31,606 bases of DNA from an uncultured Oscillospiraceae bacterium (GTDB lineage: Bacteria; Bacillota; Clostridia; Oscillospirales; Acutalibacteraceae): assembly GCA_900543525.1 (NCBI GenBank), contig UQRS01000016.1:1-31606 (forward strand), read 5' to 3'. Positions within the stretch are counted from its first letter, which is position 1. The number at the start of each line of letters is the position of its first letter. Below, one piece after another: positions 26,068-31,606 of this stretch. Both the position numbers and the translations under genes were made by a program. The notes under the pieces are model-generated. The model ran no database searches. It saw nothing but the letters and a program-made list of their open reading frames with translations, and was not told where the DNA came from.

Positions 26068-26130
26068 TTTGCCGGAGGCACGATTGAAAATTTACGTGTT
26101 TTAAAAAACAGAAAGGTGGAACAACTCTGC

Positions 26131-26334
26131 ATGGAAGCCAAATATGAAATTTTGAAAAGCATGGATAACACCTACGCGGTTGGCATCCGGCACCGCTCCG
26201 GAAGGCGGGAGTACATTCCGGTGCGCGGAAATATTGAGGAGCTGCCGCATCTGGTGGAGCTGTGCAACTTTCTCGCGCTGTCGCCGGTGCACATCCGCGA
26301 CGTCATCGAAGATTTTGGTTATATTGCAGAATAA
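26131..26334 (+). CDS. small DUF6514-like protein, copy 1
   Basis: This 67-aa protein contains a compact domain: EAKYEILKSMDNTYAVGIRH, then SGRREYIPVRGNIEEL, and a C-terminal helix with LSPVHIRDVIEDFG. It is clearly related to the protein at 27186-27401. I associate it with DUF6514, a clostridial family of unknown function, from pattern only. The ATG has AGGTGG about 11 bases upstream. Its stop is four bases from the stop of the convergent tspO gene, with no terminator between them. Confidence 0.75.
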   Translation: MEAKYEILKSMDNTYAVGIRHRSGRREYIPVRGNIEELPHLVELCNFLALSPVHIRDVIEDFGYIAE

Positions 26335-26338
26335 AGCG

Positions 26339-26821
26339 TCAGACCGGGCGGTTTTGTAAAAACACGCCGAAGTTCAGATACCCGGCATAAATCAGCCACA
26401 AAAGATACGGAATCTGCAAAAACGCGGCCGGAGGGCTGATCTGATAAAACCGCAGCGTCATGAGCAGCACAAAAACAAACAGCAGACACAGCCAGATAAA
26501 CGCCAGCAGAAAGCTCTGCTCTCGAAAAAATATGATCGGCCAGAAAAACTGTATAAACAGCTGTATGCCGTACAAAAACAGCGCCTGCTCGGAGGCCTCT
26601 CCCTTTCCGGAGACGAGGTAGGACGAAAGGCCCATCAGAAAATACAGAATCGTCCAAACCACCGGAAAAATCCAGGCCGGGGGCGACAGCGGCGGGCGGG
26701 CCAGCGTGCCATACAAAGCGAAGCTGTCCTTTGAAATAAAGGATGCCAGCGCCCCGACAAACAGCGGAACGGCCAAACAAATAAGCAGCTTTTTCCAATC
26801 CGGCTTTGCGACAAAACGCAT
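26339..26821 (-). CDS. tspO: TspO/MBR family membrane protein
   Basis: TspO proteins are five-helix membrane proteins that bind tetrapyrroles and related ligands. The 160-aa product has the signature ARPPLSPPAWIFPVVWTILY followed by FLMGLSSYLV, further helices, and QIPYLLWLIYAGYLNFGVF at the C-terminus. The start at ATG 26821 lies six bases after GGAGGTG. It lies between two DUF6514-like genes, convergent with one and downstream of the other. The physiological ligand is unknown. Confidence 0.92.
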   Translation of the reverse strand: MRFVAKPDWKKLLICLAVPLFVGALASFISKDSFALYGTLARPPLSPPAWIFPVVWTILYFLMGLSSYLVSGKGEASEQALFLYGIQLFIQFFWPIIFFREQSFLLAFIWLCLLFVFVLLMTLRFYQISPPAAFLQIPYLLWLIYAGYLNFGVFLQNRPV

Positions 26822-27041
26822 ATGGAACACCTCCGCACAAATTTTATCCGACCTGCTTCGCGCCTGCACGCGCATGCGGCCGCACGGTCGTATGGTTATC
26901 GGTTTCATATTTATGCAGGGCAAAGTCAAAATAGAAGCGGTCGGCGCCCACTTTTTCTGCGTCTGCCGCGTCCGCATGGATGCTGCGCGCCTCCCGTGTC
27001 GGGCTGCTCTGTATGTTTTTTGGAGGAGGCCGCCCGGCGCG

Positions 27042-27090
27042 AAAAAAATAAAAAAAGCAAATCCGTCGGCAGGCCGGTCGGCGGATTTGC
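27042..27090 (-). terminator. terminator of DUF6514-like gene 2
   Basis: GCAAATCCG/CGGATTTGC arms (27057-27065, 27082-27090) enclose a GC-rich loop. On the minus strand a long T-rich run follows. Confidence 0.85.
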
Positions 27091-27185
27091 TTATTTATAA
27101 CCGTTTTCATCGAGGGAAAGACCGCGCGCAAAATAAACATCGCCTTTTTCGCCCTGCCGCTTTGTCCTGCCCTCCCCGGCAGAGT

Positions 27186-27401
27186 CTAAGCCCTCTCCCG
27201 GGAGAGCAGGAGGCCGTAATCCTCCAGCACCTCATATATCTGCACCGGATCCAGTCCGGCGCGGTTGCAGCGCTCCACCAGCACGCACAAATCCGAAAAG
27301 CTTCCCCGCAGCGGGATGTATACCCGTCTGCCGGACGCAAGGCGGAGGCCGAGCGCCATACCGCCCGTCCCAGTGTAAAGCGCCTCATATTCCGCATCCA
27401 A
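27186..27401 (-). CDS. small DUF6514-like protein, copy 2
   Basis: This 71-aa paralogue of copy 1 shares SGRRVYIPLRG, then LVERCN and LDPVQIYEVLEDYG. The start is a TTG, chosen because GGAAGGA lies nine bases upstream and no in-frame ATG fits. It has its own terminator. Function is unknown; the two copies differ more in the N-terminal strand region (YTGTGGMALGLRL). Confidence 0.72.
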   Translation of the reverse strand: MDAEYEALYTGTGGMALGLRLASGRRVYIPLRGSFSDLCVLVERCNRAGLDPVQIYEVLEDYGLLLSRERA

Positions 27402-27560
27402 AATTTTTCATCCTTCCAGGGTTATAAAAAATGCAGCCGCCCGATCGACCCTTGTAAAAGGTCGGCGGGAGGCGATGTGTTTTCTGCCGGGGATACCGCG
27501 GCCTTTTCCGGCCGTCCTCCGCCGAAAGCAGAGAACGGCCGGCTTTTGAAAAATCCGCTT

Positions 27561-28676
27561 TTACTCCCTGTCGAGACAAAGGCCGCGGTAGGTCTGCACG
27601 CCGACCACGCCGTCGGCCGCCTTGCCCTCGGCCTTCTGCCAGGCGCGCACCGTTGCGGCCGTTTTCGCGCCGTAGGCCGCGTCCACCGCGTCGGGACAGA
27701 GCAGCCGCTGTACAAAGACGACACAGTGCCCCCGACTGCCGTTTTTCAAGACGTGTGCCTTTGCCGCCGCCTCGGTTTTCGCGCCGAGCTTGCCGTCCAC
27801 CGTCACCGCGCTGCCGTCGAGGGTAAGCGCAATCTGCAAGGCCTTGACCTTATCCGTCTCGCTTGAGGCGGCGCTCACCGCGTAGATAAAGGCCGCCGGG
27901 TCGCTGCCATAGCCCGGAATCAGCTCTGCGGAGGGGCTGCCTCCCGCCTCTCCTTTGGCGATTTTCTGCCGCAGCGCCACCACATCGGCAGCGGTGTTCC
28001 TGCCGTCTCCATCCAAATCCCCGGCCGGAGAATACTCTCCCGCCACGATTTTCTGTCGGAGTTCCACCACGTCCGCGACGGTCACCTTTCCGTCGCCGTC
28101 CACATCTCCGGGCAGAGGCTTTTCCTCCCCCGGGTCGGAAAAGGCAATCCCCGCCCAGTCGCAAACGCCCCGCGCGATGGCGGCCGCCAGCGTGGTCTGA
28201 TAGCCGGGGTCGCTCAGCTTCGCACGGTCGCCGTCGTGGTTGATGAAGCCGGTCTCGACCAGAACGGCCGGCATGTGGGTGGCACGCAGTACGTACAGCC
28301 CCGGGCGCAGCTTGACGCCGCGATTCACCGCCCCGGTGGCCGCGATGACCGCGTTCTGCACCCTTTCGGCGAGGCTGTAGGCCTTCGTGCCGGTCGAATA
28401 CACCAGCGTCTCCACGCCGGAGGCCGGTGTGCCCGCGTTGGAGTTCAGATGAATTGAAACAAAGCAGTCGGCCGCCGCATTGTTGGCGGACGTACAGCGG
28501 CTTGCCAGCGTGACATCCGCGTCGGTCGAACGGGTGAGAACGGCCTTTATGCCGTTCGCCTCCAGCACCTCGGAAAGCCTTTTCGCGATCTCCAGCGCCA
28601 GCGCCTTTTCGGTTTTTCCGCCGCCGACCGCGCCGGAATCGCTCCCGCCGTGGCCGGGGTCGATGTAGATTTGCAT
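27561..28676 (-). CDS. N-acetylmuramoyl-L-alanine amidase with dockerin and peptidoglycan-binding repeats (endolysin-like)
   Basis: This 371-aa enzyme cuts the bond between muramic acid and the stem peptide. It opens directly with the Amidase_3 fold, MQIYIDPGHGGSDSG; zinc ligands are probably His 9, Glu 23 and His 76, with catalytic Glu 141. Residues 190-243 are a type I dockerin with two calcium loops, DVDGDGKVTVAD and DLDGDGRNTAAD. Residues about 276-367 look like two PG_binding_1-type repeats (VDGKLGAKT, DGVVGVQT). There is no signal peptide: the ATG at 28676 follows GGAGGAG by seven bases. That fits a phage-type endolysin needing the holin encoded just upstream. A dockerin on a signal-less lysin is unusual. 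Confidence 0.9.
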   Translation of the reverse strand: MQIYIDPGHGGSDSGAVGGGKTEKALALEIAKRLSEVLEANGIKAVLTRSTDADVTLASRCTSANNAAADCFVSIHLNSNAGTPASGVETLVYSTGTKAYSLAERVQNAVIAATGAVNRGVKLRPGLYVLRATHMPAVLVETGFINHDGDRAKLSDPGYQTTLAAAIARGVCDWAGIAFSDPGEEKPLPGDVDGDGKVTVADVVELRQKIVAGEYSPAGDLDGDGRNTAADVVALRQKIAKGEAGGSPSAELIPGYGSDPAAFIYAVSAASSETDKVKALQIALTLDGSAVTVDGKLGAKTEAAAKAHVLKNGSRGHCVVFVQRLLCPDAVDAAYGAKTAATVRAWQKAEGKAADGVVGVQTYRGLCLDRE

Positions 28677-29026
28677 ACAGAATCTCCTCCATTCCTCATA
28701 TCGCAGGGTTTGCGCGGCATGCAGCCGGGCAGAAGGCCGATCGGCCGGCTGTCCGGTTTCCTCTGACAAAGCCGTTTCGCCTTCGAGAATATCTATGCAG
28801 AATACGGCTTGTATTAAACCAGCACTGCAATATTCCACTCCTTCCGAAGCCGAAAAAACAGCCGCCTTACCCAAAACGGGAATTTTGTGCGGCTGCATGG
28901 GGCGGCGCAAAGGCAGGGCCCCGCCGATCAAGGCTGCACCCGCGGCGAGTCCCTGCCTCCGGCATTCTTCGCCCGGTTTTATGCTTTGCCAAAAGCTTTA
29001 AGCGGTTTGCTTACCGCCCGCGCCGA
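28677..29026. other. 350-base gap between holin and amidase genes
   Basis: No credible gene is seen. It contains a probable terminator (28853-28895) and an imperfect hairpin bounded by AGGCAGGG/CCCTGCCT (about 28912-28959). No strong promoter for the amidase is evident. Confidence 0.5.
28853..28895 (-). terminator. probable terminator after the holin gene
   Basis: CAGCCGC (28859-28865) pairs with GCGGCTG (28889-28895), with an inner CCC/GGG stem and T6 on the minus strand. Read-through would be needed for holin-amidase co-transcription. Confidence 0.6.
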
Positions 29027-29242
29027 TCACTTTTCGGGCGTCTGCGGCGTGCTGCCTCCGGGCAGATTCATGACCGCCGCAAGCCCGGCCGCGATGGCCG
29101 ATACGCCGACACCCATGAGCACCGTTTTCAGCACGTTCAGGTCGGAGAAATCGCTCCCCACATACAGGGCGATGTTGGCCGCAAAGTAACCGGCCGCCGC
29201 CTGCAGGAAGGTTCTCGCCGCGCGTTTCAGTGTTTCTTTCAT
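29027..29242 (-). CDS. phage-type holin
   Basis: This 71-aa protein has two predicted membrane segments: about residues 10-30 (RTFLQAAAGYFAANIALYVG) and about 38-58 (VLKTVLMGVGVSAIAAGLAA). Between them is a short polar turn, and it ends with a polar tail, NLPGGSTPQTPEK. This is the size and layout of small phage holins, which permeabilise the membrane and release endolysin. The ATG follows AAAGGAGG by eight bases. It lies upstream of the signal-less amidase on the same strand. The family call is by layout and wording; pore activity is inference. Confidence 0.75.
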   Translation of the reverse strand: MKETLKRAARTFLQAAAGYFAANIALYVGSDFSDLNVLKTVLMGVGVSAIAAGLAAVMNLPGGSTPQTPEK

Positions 29243-29449
29243 ATACCCCGCCTCCTTTTATCAGGCGGCCTGCCGCCGGGGCGGTGTGGAGCTCCCCCGC
29301 AAAACAGTGCCGCCATGAAAAGGCGATACCCCCGCTTCGGTTGCCCAAAAGCGGACAACATTTCCGGAATTTAAGATTCTGTCAGCCGTCAGCCTCCTTC
29401 AGCTTCCGTATGCGCCGAGCCGTCGGATCTCCGAATCTTCCGCCCGCCG

Positions 29450-29647
29450 TCACCGCAGCCCAAGAAGAGAATCTACGCTGCGTTCAAACAGCTTGGACAA
29501 GGTCAGCAGCTGCCTGCCCGGTATCGGTTCGCCGCAAAGATAACTTTCATAAACCTCCGCTGTAATGTTCAGCCTTCCGGCCAGTTCCTGCTTTGAATAT
29601 CCGCGGCGAATCCGTTCCGTCTCTATATTTTCAGCCAACTTGTTCAT
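29450..29647 (-). CDS. small XRE-family (Cro-like) DNA-binding protein
   Basis: The 65-aa protein is little more than one helix-turn-helix domain: ENIETERIRRGYSKQELAGR, then LNITAEVYESYLCGEPIPG and TLSKLFERSVDSLLGL. Its size and its position opposite a longer XRE repressor resemble Cro in a phage switch. GGGAGG lies seven bases before the ATG. The gene is transcribed toward the holin and amidase from a near-consensus promoter overlapped by a palindromic operator. Confidence 0.85.
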   Translation of the reverse strand: MNKLAENIETERIRRGYSKQELAGRLNITAEVYESYLCGEPIPGRQLLTLSKLFERSVDSLLGLR

Positions 29648-29667
29648 GCTTTTTCCTCCCTCTCTAA

Positions 29668-29686
29668 ATTACTCGTTTTGAGTAAT
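29668..29686. promoter_or_regulatory. operator 1 of the divergent switch
   Basis: Perfect palindrome ATTACTC-GTTTT-GAGTAAT. It overlaps the edge of the -10 and the start region of the leftward (Cro-like) promoter. Confidence 0.85.
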
Positions 29687-29713
29687 TTTATCTTCGTTTT
29701 AGAATTTTGTCAA
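29685..29713 (-). promoter_or_regulatory. leftward promoter of the Cro-like gene
   Basis: On the minus strand: TTGACA (29708-29713), a 17-bp spacer, TAAAAT (29685-29690). A degenerate third site, TTCGTTTTAGAA (29693-29704), lies in the spacer. Confidence 0.88.
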
Positions 29714-29730
29714 GATTATTTGATAAAATA

Positions 29731-29747
29731 TTTCTCGTTTTGAGAAA
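29731..29747. promoter_or_regulatory. operator 2 of the divergent switch
   Basis: Palindrome TTTCTC-GTTTT-GAGAAA, sharing the core CTCGTTTTGAG with operator 1. It lies upstream of both -35 elements. Confidence 0.83.
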
Positions 29748-29754
29748 CTCTATC

Positions 29755-29783
29755 TTGACAACCTTGTCCTTTAATGCTAAATT
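29755..29783 (+). promoter_or_regulatory. rightward promoter of the CI-like gene
   Basis: TTGACA (29755-29760), a 17-bp spacer, TAAATT (29778-29783). Confidence 0.82.
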
Positions 29784-29806
29784 ATAAAATAAGGAGGCGA
29801 TACAGG

Positions 29807-30367
29807 ATGTTTTCTGATAATTTGAAGCGGCTGCGGCAGGAAGCCGGCCTGAATAAAAAGCAGGCGGCCATCCATCTGAATCTTCCTTATACAACCTATA
29901 ATAATTATGAAACCGGCTCGCGTGAGCCAAATTCAGAGGTGCTCGTAAAAATCGCCAATGCGTTCCAGGTCTCGACCGACTATCTCCTGGACAATATATC
30001 CTTCAAGGGCAAAAATATATTCCTGAATGAAGAGGAGCAGATCATCATCTCCCGCTACCGGGAGATGCCGGAGAGTATACGGGACGCGATCCGGCAGATG
30101 CTGGAGGCGACCTACCGCTACTGGCGGAAAACAACCGAGCAGGAGGATATTTCCGACAGCAGCGCCGATATAAAATCCACAGCCTCCCTGTACCACAGCG
30201 ACCCGCCGTATGAGAATGTGGCGCAGAATATCGTAGTGGCCGCCTACGGCGACGGGGTGCACACGCACACCTGTTCCGCCGAACAGCAGCAGAATCTGCA
30301 AAAGGCACAGAAGAAGCTGAACGTCGATATGGAAATCCTCAAGCGGCGCGATTTGTACGGAAAGTAG
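29807..30367 (+). CDS. XRE-family (CI-like) transcriptional regulator
   Basis: The 186-aa protein has an N-terminal helix-turn-helix domain (about residues 1-65: NLKRLRQEAGLNKKQAAIHL, NLPYTTYNNYETGSREP, NAFQVSTDYLLDN). A helical linker follows (EEEQIIISRYREMPESIRDA), then a C-terminal region without a LexA-type protease fold that I can see. Such repressors without self-cleavage are typically inactivated by an ImmA/IrrE protease, and one is encoded next. The start is ATG 29807, with AAGGAGG nine bases upstream; the longer frame covers the promoter. Confidence 0.9.
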   Translation: MFSDNLKRLRQEAGLNKKQAAIHLNLPYTTYNNYETGSREPNSEVLVKIANAFQVSTDYLLDNISFKGKNIFLNEEEQIIISRYREMPESIRDAIRQMLEATYRYWRKTTEQEDISDSSADIKSTASLYHSDPPYENVAQNIVVAAYGDGVHTHTCSAEQQQNLQKAQKKLNVDMEILKRRDLYGK

Positions 30368-30476
30368 GGGCGGCTGGCGGCACAAGGCCTCCGGGGCGGC
30401 CCTTCGACCCCCGGACACGCCGCCTTTCAAAGCCGGAGGCAAAAAGGATATATTCTCTGTTTTAAGGAAGAGTAAA

Positions 30477-31427
30477 ATGACTTTCATGGAAAAATCCGCT
30501 ATGGAGCTGCTGCTCAAATGCGGCATTCACCGTTTTCCCGTGGATGCGGAGCAGATTGCGCGGGAGCTGGATTACAATCTTGTCGACTATCAAAGCGGTG
30601 CGCAGTTGATCGAAAGCGCCGGTCTGGACTACATGTACATATATGAAGGGTTCAGCGCCAAAATCGGAAAGAAGTACTACATCTTTTTCAAAGAGGGGCT
30701 GAGCCGGGAAAGGAAAAACTGGATCATCGCACATGAAATCGCGCATATCAAGCATCATCTGGTTTCGGCGGGGCTGATCGGACGCGCCGAAGGTCAGAAG
30801 GAGAAGCAGCTCCTCGAGCAGGAGGCGGAGACATTTGCCAAGGCGCTTTTGGCGCCGCTTTATGTGCTGACGCATATGAAGATTGTCGAACCCGCCGATA
30901 TCGAACGGATCACCGGACTCGAGCCGGACAAGGCGCAGGAGGTATTTTTGGACCTGTCCGAGTATGAGGCCGAGCGCAAGGAGCGCCTTCTGCAAAACCG
31001 GGTCAGCAAGCAGTTTCATGTAAAGCGCAGGCATAGATTCCCGTGGCAGGTACTGCTGCCGCTGTGCATCTGTCTTTTGGCGGTCGGCATCTTCCTCCTG
31101 ATCCGGGCGCGCATCGCCTCACCCGCGGCAGCCGTCTCCGGCAGAGTGGTGGAGGCCGCCGGTTCGCTTCCGGCCGGCGCAGATATTCCGACCGATGGAG
31201 TGGCCGCCTCTGCAGAAATATTCGACGGAACCTGCTTCTGGACGACCGGCGGCGAGGTGTATCATCTTTACCGCGACTGTCAGGCGCTGAAGATTTCGAC
31301 CGTCTCGCTCTGCAGCGGCACGGCCGAGGAGGCGCAGACGATCAAATCCCGGCTGTGCCGCTTTTGCGAAAGGCGGTCGCAGCAGCCCGGGGCCTCCCCT
31401 TTGGAGGAGGGGACGTCCGCTTTTTAA
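30477..31427 (+). CDS. ImmA/IrrE-family metalloprotease with membrane anchor and Cys/His C-terminal domain
   Basis: This 316-aa protein has an ImmA/IrrE domain at about residues 1-165, with zinc motif HEIAH (86-90) and downstream acidic EQEAETFAKALLAP. A basic stretch (VKRRHRF) precedes one membrane helix (about 190-210), placing the protease inside the cell and the last 100 residues outside. That part ends in a putative metal-binding module: YHLYRDC (His 263, Cys 268), Cys 279 and CRFC (294, 297), resembling the small YH-C-CxxC domain found at the end of some secreted nucleases. ImmA-type proteases cut partner repressors, here presumably the upstream CI-like protein. The ATG follows AAGGAAG. 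Confidence 0.88.
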   Translation: MTFMEKSAMELLLKCGIHRFPVDAEQIARELDYNLVDYQSGAQLIESAGLDYMYIYEGFSAKIGKKYYIFFKEGLSRERKNWIIAHEIAHIKHHLVSAGLIGRAEGQKEKQLLEQEAETFAKALLAPLYVLTHMKIVEPADIERITGLEPDKAQEVFLDLSEYEAERKERLLQNRVSKQFHVKRRHRFPWQVLLPLCICLLAVGIFLLIRARIASPAAAVSGRVVEAAGSLPAGADIPTDGVAASAEIFDGTCFWTTGGEVYHLYRDCQALKISTVSLCSGTAEEAQTIKSRLCRFCERRSQQPGASPLEEGTSAF

Positions 31428-31444
31428 AACCCGGCAGAATATGC

Positions 31445-31479
31445 AAAAAAAGATCCGCCTTTTCGTCGGATCTTTTTTT
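31445..31479 (+). terminator. terminator of the CI-ImmA operon
   Basis: The 13-bp perfect arms AAAAAAAGATCCG/CGGATCTTTTTTT enclose a 9-base loop. It follows the protease stop by about 20 bases. Confidence 0.93.
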
Positions 31480-31606
31480 GCGCGTTTTTTAAACGTTTAA
31501 ATCTGTCGGACCTTTTATCGGAAGAATATACAGCCATTCAAAATGTATATTTTTTTGAATTTAGCCCCAAGATTTCCGCTTAAAATATTGATTTATATAA
31601 GGAATT

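Noticed and set aside
25896..26087. A 63-residue open frame in the leader of the DUF6514-like gene
   Set aside because: It begins upstream of the predicted transcription start and lacks a ribosome site.
28677..28931. N-terminal extension of the amidase frame by 85 residues
   Set aside because: No ribosome site for the longer start, no signal peptide in it, and a strong GGAGGAG site precedes the ATG at 28676.
29382..29453. A 23-codon minus-strand frame whose GTG overlaps the stop of the Cro-like gene
   Set aside because: The overlap suggests coupling, but the peptide is very short, has no clear ribosome site and no recognisable features.

Overview
The window looks like a chromosomal segment of a moderately GC-rich Gram-positive anaerobe of the class Clostridia, most plausibly Oscillospirales/Ruminococcaceae-like. 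Reasons: a ctsR-mcsA-mcsB-clpC stress locus, a SecDF fusion, an indolepyruvate:ferredoxin oxidoreductase operon, a type I dockerin on a lysin, Gx-transporter/NusG-II/ApbE genes, and strong Shine-Dalgarno sequences with Firmicutes-type -35/-10 promoters. The lineage is an inference; no rRNA gene is present.

Layout. 1-1225 is accessory-looking DNA: one small ribbon-helix-helix gene, then about 900 bases of hairpins and copies of a dispersed repeat. 1226-1526 holds a consensus promoter, a palindrome with a LexA-like core, and a small one-helix membrane protein, so it is a candidate SOS gene. 1527-2102 is non-coding or decayed and contains fourteen tandem 15-bp units. From 2103 to about 12200 lie mostly single minus-strand genes: ApbE flavin transferase, an unknown lipoprotein, pyrE, a DUF5131-type protein, a Gx-family transporter component, a NusG-domain-II protein, secDF, an aminotransferase and a DegV protein. 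Several have clear promoters and terminators.

12304-17490 is the class III heat-shock locus (ctsR, mcsA, mcsB, clpC) with a recognisable CtsR operator. Unusually, ctsR and mcsA are separated by about 600 bases carrying the same repeat family as 385-928. Two short genes follow, a 58-aa acidic protein and a 45-aa cysteine-rich protein. 18052-25523 is a catabolic cluster read leftward: sodium:solute symporter, PaaK-type ligase, iorA, iorB, a second PaaK-type ligase, and a double-ACT protein. Together they would take up a substrate and convert aryl-pyruvates or aryl-acids through acyl-CoA with reduced ferredoxin.

25909-27401 has two paralogous small DUF6514-like genes on opposite strands flanking a TspO/MBR gene. 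27561-31479 is the most unusual part: a signal-less amidase with a dockerin domain, a holin-like protein and a small Cro-like regulator on the minus strand, facing a CI-like regulator and a membrane-anchored ImmA/IrrE protease on the plus strand. The divergent control region has two near-consensus promoters and matched palindromic operators. It looks like a phage-type switch and lysis cassette with no virion genes beside it: either a prophage remnant or a domesticated, signal-controlled lysis module.

All calls come from reading the sequence; no database search was run.
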